Below, one piece after another: positions 12,406 to 25,900 of a stretch of 64,000 bases of DNA. The notes under the pieces are model-generated. The model saw only the letters and a program-made list of their open reading frames with translations, was not told where the DNA came from and did not search any database. Position 1 is the first letter of the stretch. Each line of letters opens with the position of its first letter. The DNA is taken from contig OX328124.1 in assembly GCA_946811695.1 (NCBI GenBank), forward strand, positions 61,126,204 through 61,190,203. Direction: 5' to 3'. Made by a program: the position numbers and the translations under genes. The stretch comes from Gonocerus acuteangulatus. Its lineage: Eukaryota > Arthropoda > Insecta > Hemiptera > Coreidae.

Positions 12406-13385
12406 TATCTACTACATGAGGACCCCAAAGGCCAAGGGGTCCACGTAAAAAACTTAATATTTTGAGGAAAATGGAGTCAAAGTTGAACATATGAGGTAAT
12501 AGAAAAAACTAGATTTTTACAGTTTTGATCATACTTGACGAATCCTCAAGTCCTTATTATCGATGATACATAATAGGTACATCATCCGGTTTATGATTAA
12601 TATGCAAAAGAATTGAAGAATTCACACATGGGCCCCTTAATTTCCTTCTGGACTTAATATTATTAAAGTGACAAGTCTCATGAGAACACAAGGTAGGTTG
12701 CAGAGTCTGTCAAGAAAATCACTTGGATCTCTTTACCACCTACAAGATTGTGGTGTTCACAACCCATTCCTGATAATATATTATATAAGCACATAATATT
12801 TTATCAGCCAGGTAATTTGAACTTGGTTAAAATTGTTTTCAACAATCTACCTCAACGATGTATGTTAGGGTTTTTCAAGTATCTTTTCGAATGCACTACA
12901 TAATGGACAACAATATTCAGACAAAATCTATACAACATATATATATATTTGTGTTTTCTGCAATAGTTATCTCCCTTTCACAAAAAAAAAACAACACTGC
13001 TGAGCCTTCATAGGAGCATGTTTGAATTTTTATTATGACTCATTCAGGTAGAAATGTAGAGGGTAGTCTAAATAGAAACCCCTGACTGTAAATGGGGAGA
13101 GGTTGTATTTTTCTTATTCTTGGCATTGGTTTTCCCAGAATTAATCAACAATTTTTTTTTTTATCCAAATGAAATCATTGATCAAGAAAAGAAATAATCT
13201 GAAGACAATACAGTGATTTTCATTCATCAGATAACTTCAAATTTTATAAAAGTCAAAATACTTATCAAATAAAGTCTACAAGATAAAATTTAACAAAACA
13301 GACGGAGAAACTTATTTCAATCATGCTTAAAATTCTTACTGAAGTAATAAAAAAAATGCAGTTTAAAAAAAAAAAGTTAAAAATA

Positions 13386-13391
13386 TTTATT
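13386..13391 (-). promoter_or_regulatory. Candidate PRPF19 polyadenylation signal
   Basis: AATAAA on the minus strand, about 380 nt past the PRPF19 stop codon; the first such hexamer found downstream. The region 12406-13385 beyond it shows no gene or recognised repeat. Confidence 0.4.
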
Positions 13392-13767
13392 TCCATAGTA
13401 TTTATAATGTATATACAATTTAAAAAATCAATTCTAACTCACAACTCCTAATTTACTTGTCTATGAATTTAAAATAATTTAACAAATAGCTTTTCAGACG
13501 TGATAGACTAATATAGTTTTCAAGAGGGAAAATATTAAAACTGAATGAAGAGTAAAAAAATGTTCAGAATTTCACAGTCCCTAAGTTATTGAAATGAAAA
13601 CTGCACAGTCATTTTATATTAACATACAAAAAAAATGTACAAAGGTTTGATGCTTTGTGCATTGAAGTAAGTCCATACATACAATGATTATACTCAATGA
13701 GAATGGTATTGAAAAATACCTGACGATTTTTGTCCCATTGTTAATTACTCTTGAATAGAAAATGAGT

Positions 13768-13909
13768 TTACACACTATATAACTTAAGTGTCCTGTCCAT
13801 GCTGGCTGACGCAATAAATGAAGCATTTCTTCCGAATCTTACGCCTGTAGCCATTGCAGTATGATCATTGAAAACCTTCAATTCAGACCACTGCTTACAA
13901 ACATAAACC
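13768..13909 (-). CDS. PRPF19: PRPF19 exon 9, terminal
   Basis: 142 nt after [26 protein letters not shown], then [16 protein letters not shown] and TAA. It matches the last propeller strand of Prp19 and lies 10.3 kb from exon 8. The CG|G junction codon fits both sides. Confidence 0.94.
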
Positions 13910-16900
13910 CTAAAAGAAGACAATAGAAGTAAATATATGTAATTTTTATTGAAAATAAATCATATGCAGATAAAAATAAATCATATGCTTATTTCACCAG
14001 CAATAATCGAATCATTATCTTATATTTCCGATAAATATTAGCTGATTTTTAAAATAATAGTTTTAACTAAGGAAAATTAACACTTTTTTTTAATAATAAA
14101 AAATAAAATTAAAAAGAGGGAAAAATGGGTTTTACAGTTTCTGTGTTGTAATGCTGACCAATACGTAAAATATAATTATCATGTTTTGAATCAAGGAATG
14201 TAAGGCCCAGCGCACACGGTGAGACTATTCTGCAACTCGAGTTGCAAACTAGTTGCGTATAAAATTATTTATTAACTAAAACAAAACACGCGAGTATATT
14301 GGCTTGTTGTAAATCAATTGCCCAACAGTTTCGCAAGTGGTTTGTTTATTTAGTGAGTTATGTGTTTCTTTGTAAGAACTTGCGATGTCAGATTCACAAG
14401 GGGAGTATACAGCGATGGGGGTCACCAATATGAACTATTTTTATTCTGGTGATTCTACACAGAAAAATAGTCGACGTGTCCGAGTGTTCCGTCCAATACG
14501 CCTTGGAGCCGAGAAATAAAATAAAATAGGTTGAAAGTGCTTTTTTCATCGAGTTTAAAAAATTATATCGACATGATTCTTTCACCAATTCATTTGTTTA
14601 ATAGAGTTCCTAGATTAAAAGAAAAATATAATCGTTAAACAATAATTTATATTACGTCAAATAAATTCAAAAATATGTTTATGTTTTATATTATACATTT
14701 ATACATTTTTTTAGACCAAAAATAATAGCAGAAATAAGCCCCCCAAAAAACTTTAATGTGGTGAATATCTTTGAAAACAAAAACTAATGATTTTTCCCAG
14801 TCTGAAGGAGACTACAAATAAAATTAATTAATAATTGTAAGCGAAAAAGTAACGTGACGTTTTGAAATTCAATATCTCCTCTTGAGACAATCCCATTTTT
14901 AATTCATTGAAATCCTTAAAAAGAAGAAAGACTCCTTGTTCTAACCAATAAATGGCCATCATCATATAAATGACTATTGTATTATATCAAAATGTACTTG
15001 CAAAAAATGGTTTTCAAAATAAAAATAAAATGTTAATTTTTTTGCTTATAACGTCAATCCCAGAACACGTAGAAACACCCTCATTGGAAGGAAATGTGTC
15101 AGATTATCGACCCTCCAAGTTTGGTTTGAATCGGGCAAATATTCTTTGAAATATGGCCGGATTCTTGAATCTTTAACAAACTTATAAGGGCCCTCCCCCT
15201 TAGTGAAATTTAAAATACCTTTTTTTTTTCTTTTTTTAATATTCACAAAATGTGAATTTAGGGTTTTTTTTTATGTGCTAAAAACGAATCTGACATCCGT
15301 TTTTAAATCAAAAATTGCTTCACGTTAAGTTCTTGATGGCACATATTGTTATTGGCTACATGGCTCAAATACACTTTACTTAAAACTGCCTTTACATACA
15401 GTCCAGGCAACGAACAGTTATAGATGGAAATTTTTGGAACACAATCTTTGACTTCGTAACTTTGTTTGGCCTAGATAGGAGGTGAACATATCAAAAGTCC
15501 TCGCCCCCAGCCTTTAAGCCGGGGGGAGGGGGGTTTAGAAGGTCCCATTTTTCGACTTTTCACTTATATCTCGGAAACCCTGCGTCCTAGCGACATGACT
15601 ACTCTATAACAAATGAAAGCTGATTAAATTTCCTACAAGTTCAATTAAATAAAGTTTTTCGAGGTATCTTTAGTTTTCGAAATATCCGCTCTTGAAAGTC
15701 TGTCATTTTGGGAAAAACACACTTTTTTCTATTCTCGACCGGATATCTCTTCACCAATGCACCCAAAAAATAAATATCGGTTATTGAGTTGTAGAGCATT
15801 CCATTAGCTTCAATAATATATATTACAATACTATTTTATGTATTTTATTTCAAACGTTATATACGCACTCACTTGGTCTTAACAAAACCATTGCCAATAT
15901 AATGGTCAAGATGTTATATAAATGAGTGTGAATAATTGGTCAGAGGCCCAAAATTATGTATTTCGTACTATTTATACGTCCAGTACTTACATAATGGAGT
16001 ATATTTTGGACAATACAATGACTTGAAATGGTGAGAAATTGAACAGTTCATTGGTCGACAGGTGTTGCAGGATATCAAGATGAACACTAAAACTGTTTTC
16101 ACAGTTGAAAGAAAATACATAAAATAGTAAAGTAATATATATTATTAAAGCGAATGGAATGCTCTACAACCCTGTAACCTCAATTTATTTTTTGGGTTCA
16201 TCGTTGAAGAGATATCCGGTCGAAAATAGAAAAAAATGAGTTTTTTCCCAAAATGACAGACTTTCACGAGCGGATATTTCGAAAACTAAAGATATCTCGA
16301 AAAACTTTATAGAATAGAACTTGTGGGAAATTTATTAAGCTTTTATTTGTTATAGAATGGCAATGTCGCTAGGACGCAGGGTTTCCGAGATATAAGTGAA
16401 AACCCGAAAAACGGGACCTTCTAAACCCCCCCCCCCCTCCCCCCCCCGGCTCAAAGGCTACGGGTGAGGACTTTTGATATATTGACCACCTAACTAGCCG
16501 AAACAAAGTTATGAACTTAAAAATTGTGTTCCAAAAATTTCCACCTATAGCTGTTTTCAAGCATTCGTTGCCTGGACTGATAACCCAAGATAACCTAGCT
16601 GAATAACATATGTAATAAATGAACCTTCATGTAACTAAGCAACCACAAATATCGATAGAATGCAAGGCTGTCCGACGAAAGTCTCGTACAACTCAAATGC
16701 AACGCAACTGCAACCGTGGGCCCGCGGTTGCAGTTGTCTTGCATGGGACTGGTTGAAATCGTCAAAAACAAGTTGCGTCGTGTGCGCCTGTCCATTGAAA
16801 TATATTGCCGAGGTCGCAAAACAGTTGCGCGTGCAACTGGAGTTGCATCGTGTGCGATGGGCCTTAACATATGTTTGGTTTCAGGTTAGTTTGAAATTGT

Positions 16901-19900
16901 CAAAAACCAGTTGCGTCGTGTGCGCCTGTCCATTGAAATACATTGCCGAGGTCGCAAAACAGTTGCGTGTGCAACTAGTTTGCAACTGGAGTTGCAAAAC
17001 AGTCTCACCGTGTGCGCTGGGCCTAACACTTTTATTTAAGAGTATCGTGCTTATATACTCTAGCCTTGTGGTCATTTCGTGTCAAATCCAACACGTTAAC
17101 ATATTATATTCGTGTTTTGTTAAAGGGTCTCACCGTGTTTCCATATGAAATCCGCACTGGCGTCTTCTTTGACTTTGATGTCATTATTTTATTTCTAGTT
17201 CCTAGAAATAATTTTTTGTCAATTATCAAACCTCTAACTGTACTTGTTTTGAGGGAATAAGGCTTGAAACCCCTAACTTCAAAGTTGTTTTTCTATGAAA
17301 CTATACTAGATATTTAAATGAAACTAATGTGAATTGAAGCTATTGATTAGGTGTACCTTGCGTATTTTTTTCATAATTTTCGGACCACTTATAAGATAAG
17401 AAAAAAAATTATGAAGGTTTGAAGGGCGGTTTTCCCTAACTACTCCTTCAAGTACACCTACCAAAAAAATCAGTAATTTATCAACTATTATCGGTAAAAG
17501 TTTCATAGATGTGTGAAAGGTGCATCATACATAAACAAAAGTCCGACTCGCAGGAACTGCAGCATCTTAGTGCGGTTCCGTTCATGTCCCTAGTGCCATT
17601 TGATAAGCTTAGAAAAGAAATAAACTTATTTTTTTTATATATCTCGTGAAAATTGTCAAAATCCTCTCGAACATCTCGAATAAAAGTGATATTAAGGCGT
17701 CAGGGACACCGACAGTAGCTAACTTTTACACAGAAGCGGAAATTACAGAATCTGGCTCTCATTCTAAAGCAAAGCTCTATAAATCAATACAAAATATGCC
17801 TAATAAAGCCTTTCTAGTGGATACAGAAGCATGGGCGTATATGAGGGGGGGCTGAGGGGGCTGCAGCCCCTCCCGAAATTTTGAATTGATAATAAAAACT
17901 TCTCGTAAAACCCTTAAAAATAAATTAAATAAGATCACTTAGTTCATAAAACATATTTTATTTTACGTGTAATAGCGTTTTAGTTGCCTAAAACTATTCC
18001 AAGCTCTAAATATTTAGTATTCCATACCCTGGAAATGGTCTCAGCCCCCCCCCCAAAATTGTTTTTATATACGCCCATGTACAGAAGGATCAAGAAGAAG
18101 TACACAAGATTGAGTAGAATACCCTGCCTAATATAGCCTATATAGAATAATATGCCGAATAAAACCTATCTAGTTAATACACAAGGACAAATAAAAGTCT
18201 TGACGAATAACAAGTCAAGAAAAAAAACTTTATTTAACAAAATAAAACAAAGTTTAGTTGCCCAACTACAATAGAATAATATACCTAATTAAGTCCATGG
18301 AGTAGATACAAATGGACCGAAAACAAGTCTTGTGGAATATTGTTTTTTTTCTACTTAAATACTTTTTATCAATATTTAGTATATAACCTTTGTTGAAAAC
18401 TATTGATTGCTAATTGATGAATCGGTTTACAACTAAGTAGTCTTTATGAATATTTAGTATATAACCTATGTTTGGATCTGTGTTTTTGGGGTGCTCCCCG
18501 CCTAGGCTTTGTATTTGTGTCGGCAGATACCTGGGGTATATTTACAGCTCTTGAGGATTAACTCTTAGCAGGTAAATTTCCTGCGGACCTTCTGCTTCTA
18601 CGGGCATTGAACCGCCATATTCGCTCATAGTATCTAACCGTTGTGAAGTTTATTTTTTGGATTTAGGACTTAATATACATATGTAGACTAAATCATAGCA
18701 AGAAGTAATCCTCCGTCGTCGGTTCTTAACTATGTAGACTCGCTAATGTTATCCAATCTTAGATACATCGTATTTAAAATCCACAGCAAAAACACGACTT
18801 TTCATCAGAATCCCCTGCTGAATAAAACTTATATAGAATAATATGCAAAATAAAGCCTATCTAGTGGATAAAAATAGAGGAAAAAAGCCGTTCGTGGGGG
18901 TAGAAAATCTTAAAAGTATTTCGCTCAGAAATCTCCGAAATATTGTCACTAATTTTACGTATCCTGTTTTATAGCCAAATAGATTTATATTCTATAATCA
19001 ATAAGAAAAACCTACTAACAATAAAAAACTATGGGTAACAGATGAAAATAGAGAATACCAAGAATAATTCTAAAGAACGAAATCAACACCAGTACTGTAA
19101 TCTAGATATTCATACGGCATCTTCGAATTCTAACAAACAAAATATTGATTCTAATTATACGTATCCTGTTTTATTGACAAATACATTTGACTACTATAAG
19201 CAATTAAAAACACTAGGGAATATGCCAAAGAACTCGGAATAGGAGCCTCGACAGTTTCAAGACATTTGAAGGAAATCGACAAATCCAAAACTGACATTTC
19301 ATATGGTACAGCCTGATATATTTTTAACAATGAATTGCTTTTCTTATTTTAATTAATCTGTTTTATTGTCAAATACATTATCCTACTATAACCAATGAAA
19401 AAACAACAAGGAATAAAAACAAACAAGAAGAACCGTTCGAATAAACGAAATCAATTACTTCAAAGTTTAAGCACTTATTTCTCCGATTGACATAGCCTAA
19501 TCAAAAATTGTTTCAGAATCTTTTTTGTAGAACATTTAGTAAGCTTTCGCATGGTAACCCTCCGTTTACCAATATTCCTAACCGTCTTCGAGATATCAGG
19601 GAATGTATACGAAGTTCCCAAAACATTTCATGTCTGTTAATAAAATATTTTATTCTAATCCTTCCTTAGCTCCAAACGTAACCAAAATTTTAACATATTA
19701 GTGTTGATGAAATTCAAACATGCAGAAAATGTTTCAACTGAATCCCATAATTTTAAGTATCAAAATCAAAGACAAAAAGAACAGTTCGAATAAGCGAAAT
19801 CAATTACTTTAAAGTTTTAAGCACTTATTTCTCCGATTGACATCGCCTAATCAAAACTTTCATTAGAACCTTTTTTGTAGAACATTTAGTAAGCTTTCCA

Positions 19901-22900
19901 ATGGTATTCTTCCGTTTCCCAAGATTCTTAACCTTTTTCGAGATATTAAGGAAAGTATACAAAGTTACCAAAACTTTTTTATGTCTGTTAATAAAATATT
20001 TTATTCTAACCCTTCCTTAACTCCAAACGCAACCAACATTTCAACATATTAGTTTTAATGAAAGTAGAAGATGCAGTAAATGTTTCAACTGAATCCCATG
20101 ATTCTAAGTACCCAAACCAAAAACGGCATTCAAAAATTATTTTTTCAGTTTTCTCGAAAACGGTTAAAGCTATCGCCTTGAAAATGGTTTCATTCATTTT
20201 CCTAGCCCAAGAAGCCTATAAAACGAGTACTTACAAGCTTATGAACTCAAAAACGTAAGCGTTACGATTTTTTTTGCGCGAATTTCGCCCAAACACCATC
20301 TTCCAGTGGGCGGATTTTGCTGGTTAACGAACTTGACCTTTCAAATTGGACGACAGATTTTTGTACCAAATTTCATCAAAATCGGACCATCAGGGAAGCC
20401 AGAAATGAGCGAACAGACAAATATATTGTAATGATATATTACATTCACGAAAATATTTTTAAATTCAAATAACCATCGATATTTTGGAAAGCCCGCGCAA
20501 ATCACAAACCATATATACAAATAACATCGTATTATATACAATCAAAATTAATAATATTTTTGGACAATACTGGTATACAATGTATCCATATTAAATTTAC
20601 ATTCAGATAACAATAAATTAATTATTTGGTATTGCAAAAAACATAATTGTTATCTTTATGTATAATCCGACAAACAGCGGAAGTTAAAAAGGGAAGCCAA
20701 AGTTTCCCTCTCGAATGGCGTCAGTCGATTCCCAGCATTCATGGAATGAGGAGCTGGGGTCTGTCCTCAGTGGATTCTCAGCAGCGATAGAGAGAGGTCA
20801 GTTGATTCTCAGCGTTAGTCGAATGCAGAGCTCTCCTCCAAGGAATACGGAGTGTATTGAGGTTTTGTTGGAAGCGGATTGATTTAGAGGTAAAAATTGT
20901 TTTTTTTGTAGTTGTTGATTATTTTATTATTATTTGTGTGTATTTTAATATTGTTTTGTATTTCGGAATTGTCTAAGAATCAGAATCTAAGAATATTATA
21001 TCGTTCATTCACTCAGAACTTTGATCCCTGAGATTAAGTTAAATTCATATAATAAAAGTAATTACAATTGTTTCATTCTTTTTATTAAAATAATTAATCT
21101 TAACAATTATTGGCGACCCAACGTGGCGCAATCATCATTTTTTATAATAATTAATCATTACATTTAATGGCGCCCAACGTGGGGCAATCATTTTTATAAT
21201 AAATAATCATTACATTTAATGGCGCCCAACGTAGACGGCCGAGTGAATTAAAATTAAAAACGGTAAATAAATATTAAAAATAAAATTTTAAAAATAATTT
21301 TTTTTTTATATATAATAAAAATGTCTGACGTAAATATTGAACAATTTCAAAATAACGGTGAAGAAAATAATGTAGAATCACCGGAATACGTATTTTTTAC
21401 GCCAGGAGAAATAAATATAATAGTCGAAACACGTGAAAATGAATTGCAGGAGGATGATGCAATAGCATTCAGAGAATCGACGGCGGGTTCCTTAGGAACG
21501 GAAATTCTATCCAATGGCGGGAACCGTACTTCCGAGAGGGATAATGAGATGCATCCTCAAGGCCTAGAACATTTGATGAGGCTATTATTGGAACAAAATA
21601 AAAAATTAGAAAATAAAATTGATGCAAATAGGATCGAACAAAATGAACTAAAGTTCGAATTAAGTAAAAATAATAAAATATTGGAAAATAAAATAGAGGC
21701 AAATAGAATAGAACAAAATAAAAAATTGGACGATTTATGTGCATATTTAAATAATATACAAATTTGAACCACCGTTATTTTCGGTCTCTAGGGGTTCTGA
21801 AACGCGAAATTTTCTTGTCGGCACTTCCGGATTGTTTCATTGTATCAACCTTGTAAGCAGGGTTCCTCTCTATGGGGGAGGGAGGAACCGCGCTAAAATG
21901 ACAAAAACCCTATATCGATAGCTAAACACTAAAAATCAGATGTATCGAAAATATATCAAGTTACTCTTAGGAAGTTTTGCTTATTTAAATATGAACCCTC
22001 ACATTGCTCAGTGCATAATCTGTATTATACAGATCGAAAAATTATTGTCTTATTGCAAGCCACTAAAATAGTAAATACTAAAAAATCTTCATTTTCTACA
22101 AAAGATAATTAATCTTAATCACTATTTTTCCTAATAGTTTTGTTAAGATTTGTAACATGAGATGAAACTGGAACAAATGTTACCTCGCTGTTCTATTAGA
22201 TGGCGTTGTGTACTTATAAGAAAATGGCAACATATTAAGGATTAAAGTTCGTTATCGGCACTTCAATAGCAAGAAATATGGAATGTTTCATTGAATACAA
22301 TTTTTTTTTTTTTTTTAATTTTTTTTCTACTTATTTATGAGCATCCTTGCTCATCTAAGGCGTTTCGCTCCAAACAGTTCTTGCATATATACATCAGTTA
22401 CAATATTACATATATACATCTATAAACAAGTGGTATTATTCGTATACATCTGCTTGATCAATTATTTATAAATTGGATTACATAATGTTACATATTCATT
22501 CACTATATATTATTCGTTCTTTACAGTTTATCCAGTGACGCAATACCTTCGTTTTGTTTTTTATTGTACTTGTTTGAATATAATAGAGACATGGGATGTT
22601 TCTCTTGTGAAAAAAAAAAAAATTAAATACAATTACAAGGGCATAAAAAGATACAAGTGTGATTACGCTAATGGAAATAGGACCATAGGTAGCTGTTCTC
22701 ATGTAGCCTCGATAATTCATTTCTTATCATTTGGTCGTTACTAAAAAAAAAAAATTAAACCCACAGAAATATTAGCACGTTTATTCGAAGTTACAAGTGA
22801 TGCCAAAACTATTGAGGAAAATAGTGATTAAGATTAATTATCTTTGTAGAAAATGAAGATTTTTATTATTTTAGTGGCTTGCTATATGACAATAGTTTTT

Positions 22901-25900
22901 CGTTCTGTATAATACAGATTATGCACTGAGCAATGTGAGGGTTCATATTTAAATAACAAAAACGTCCAAAGAGTAACTTGAGATATTTTCGATACATCTG
23001 GTTTTTAGTGTTTAGCTATCGATATAGGGTTCTAGTAATTTCTATATACGATGCATCTTTCACACATCTATGAAACTTTTACGGATAATAGTTGAGAAAT
23101 TACTCATTTTACGTGATTTTTTTGGTAAGTGTACTTGCAGGGGTAGTTAGGGAAAACCGCCCTTCAAATCTTCACAATTTTTTTTCTTATCTTATAAGAG
23201 GTCCAAAAATTGTGAAAAAAAATACGCAAGGTACACCTAATCAATAGCTTCAATTCACATTAGTTTCATTTAAATATCTAGTATAGTTTCATAGAAAAAC
23301 GACTTTGAAGTTAGGGGTTTCAAGCCTTATTCCCTCGAAACGAGTACAGTTAGAGTTTTGATAATTGATGAAAAATTATTTCTAGGAACTAGAAATAAAA
23401 TGACATCAAAGTCAAGGAAGACGCCAGTGCACATTCCATATGGAACACGGTGAGACCCTTTACAAAAACATTTTTTTTTTTTAGTGCGTGTCCTCCATTG
23501 TTAAAAAAATATTCAATATTTAATTGATATGTTTAATATATTACATATTTCATTAAATAACTAATAGTTTTTGAGTATAAACTTCCCTTGTTTATTATTC
23601 ATAAAATAAATAGTAAACAGAAAAACCATTTTTTTTTTACCCGTATATAATATAACTTTTTTATAACACATATTTGAGTAGGTTAGGTGCAAGACTCGTT
23701 CATTCCACAGGAACATATTTTTCAGGAAGCTCAAAAAACTCAAAACTACGTCTTGTAGAGTGGCCAGATTAATTTTTTTTTCCTTCGAAAGGTACATCTT
23801 AATGTTTACATATTTATGTTATATTTTAACATATGTTTAATAGCATTAAAATATCTTTTATAATCTAATACCATCTCAATTTTTCAAAAAATGGAACGAA
23901 CGAGTTTTGTAACTCACCTCCTCATTTAAACTAAGTTATTCAACTTTAAAATAATTCAAACTCAAAACTAATTCAACATAAATAAAAAATTAATAATCAC
24001 AGTACACATCTCCTTGCGGCTCTTTGCTTACGGAAAGGATTAATGAAACCATTATTAAGGCGATATTTGTAACCATTTTACATATTGTATATATTAGTAT
24101 AGAGGGAAGTATTAGAAAAGAAAAAGATTTTACTAACGGAGCTGAACAGTTTTGGGATTTGGTAAATTTTTAAATGTTAAGTATTTATCGTTATAATACA
24201 AAATTTGTTCCATTACCGAACATCAGTTCCAGCCACTGCCAAATAGGTACCACTCTGGTCAAAGCACAAATCCTTGATTTCATAACCATCATCAAGCTGG
24301 AGAGTTTTAAAATTCTTTAACTTCCTCAAATCCCAGAGCTTTATGCAGGCATCATCAGCAGCAGTTGCCAAGTAATAACCATTTTCAGAAAACGAAATAG
24401 CAGTAATTGGTCCAGAATGACCTAAAATAATAATAAATGCATCCTTAAGAAAATGCTGTAAAGCAGTTATAATTATTAGCACTTAAATGAGAAATCTGTA
24501 ACTAAAATATACATAAATGTGCTGGCCATTCGAAATAAACAAAATTCATTTACCTATTTTTTAAAGTAATAATAGAGTATTTATTTCCTTTCTAGTGGTT
24601 ATACCCAATTTTCTCAAGGAATTTCAATAAACAGGAACTGTAAAAAGTTGCTGCTTATTCTCACAATAAATCATACCACCAAATTACCTAACTCTGTTAT
24701 TCATCAAAACTTATTCACTAAGCCGATCATTCCACTTTTCGACAAAAATACATCCATTAAAAAAATGTTTTTAATAGATAAAAATTATCAAAATATCGTC
24801 TTTACCATGTCAAACTATCAAATATGAAAAATCTCGTTTTTCAGATTCGAGACTTTGCTCTTGGATTGTGGACGATACGGCTTGTCGCAAATTGTTGCTA
24901 CTCTAACCTCTTTATGTAATAAGTACAAGTTTTAGCACCATAATGAATCTCTTTAATTATCATATCGAATTAGATTAACCTTTAGAACCACCTGTTAACC
25001 AGGTTAGTTCTATCTGATGTATTAAGACTAGCTAACCATTACACCCTTTCGTCTCTCAAAGATTGAGACGGCTTGGCTGTCTGACTCTCCTTCCACGCCC
25101 CCCTCTTCTCTTCCTCCATCATCCTGTCTTCTATTCCCTTCTTCCTGGCTCTCCTTCTCTTCTGCTCTTGTTTGTACCTCTTTAGATCCACTATATGCAT
25201 CAATTTTCTCGCTCCTTTCCACAAGATCTTTCTGTCTCGGCCGATCTGAACTAGAAAATCTGGATTCACAGGGTACAATGAATACCCGGTTTCTCCTAAT
25301 AATTCGCCCAGATACATCTATAAGATACGCCCTTTCATTAAGGGCATGGTCTAAAATGGTTCCATATTTCTTTAAATTTTTCACCCATACCTTCTCACCT
25401 TTCCTTAAGCGTCGAAGATTACAGGCTCGATGTCTCTTATCAAAATTTTCCTTCTGGCGGGATTTTGAATTTTCCCACCATTTTCTATACCAGTCCAAAT
25501 CTGGCCAAGCTGGGATCAATTGTTCCTCTATGATTGGTAAGGTTGTCCTTATCCTCCGCCGAAATAAAAGCTGAGCAGGACTAAAGCCACACTCCAGCGG
25601 TGTTGATCGATATGCCAATAGACCATCACTAAAATCATTCTTCTTCTTAAGAATATCTTTAGCTATCCGTACAGCCCGTTCTGCCTGACCATTCGAAGAC
25701 AGATACCTTGGGCTCGATGTAATTATTTCAAAGTTATAGTCCTCTGCAAAATTGTTTAGTTCCTTGCTGTTGAAAGGGCTATTGTCTGCTCTAACCATAA
25801 ATGGAATACCATCTCGAGAAAATATTAATTTGAAGGCTCCTATAATGGCACTAGAACCAGTTCTACTCAACTGTAATAATTCTATGTATTTCGAGAAATA

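Larger units (their letters stand above)
17540..21896 (+). mobile_element. Hairpin-ended interspersed repeat (Helentron-like?), copy 1
   Basis: Left end AAAGTCCGACTCGCAGGAAC folds into a hairpin ending GCGGTTCC. The right end has a 10-bp hairpin GGTTCCTCCC/GGGAGGAACC followed by GCGCTAA. Left TTAGtGCGGTTCC (TTAGCGCGGTTCC in other copies) and right GGAACCGCGCTAA are inverted subterminal repeats. The interior has two 350-bp tandem units (about 19430-20130) found again at 55.5 and 57.5-58.4 kb. A hAT-type MITE (17830-18079) and a truncated LTR element (about 20430-21765) are nested inside. Boundaries are confirmed by interruption of the 17123-23460 inverted repeat. Hairpins, subterminal repeats, tandem units and a microsatellite resemble DINE-1/Helentron derivatives; that class is inference. 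Confidence 0.6.
17123..23460. mobile_element. Long inverted-repeat DNA element, split by a later 4.4-kb insertion
   Basis: The arms begin AAGGGTCTCACCGTGTT and are flanked by TA. The left arm runs 17123 to about 17535 and resumes at about 21900-22145; the right arm is its inverse from 23460 down to about 22800. Without the insertion the element would be about 2 kb, mostly two 660-bp inverted arms around a 650-bp centre that includes a T-run near 22300. No transposase is seen. It lies in PRPF19 intron 8, directly after the Harbinger-like element. Confidence 0.75.

Noticed and set aside
16660..17148. 162-codon plus-strand ORF with internal duplication
   Set aside because: It runs through the duplicated right TIR of the Harbinger-like element; the repeat comes from the TIR, with no protein family match.
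20058..20258. Conserved 66-residue ORF also seen at 57009-57209
   Set aside because: Both lie in the same DNA repeat. The similarity is at the DNA level, other copies break the frame, and no protein motif is seen.
17540..21896. Typical Helitron with CTRR end and A-T insertion
   Set aside because: The hairpin followed by CTAA looked suggestive, but the left end does not start with TC, and the base after CTAA is A at two of three copies. A Helentron-type relation is kept only as inference.
25278..25574. Plus-strand ORFs opposite the Gypsy pol (also 27402-27782, 28443-28721, 28878-29156)
   Set aside because: They are antisense shadows of the recognised gag-pol frames.
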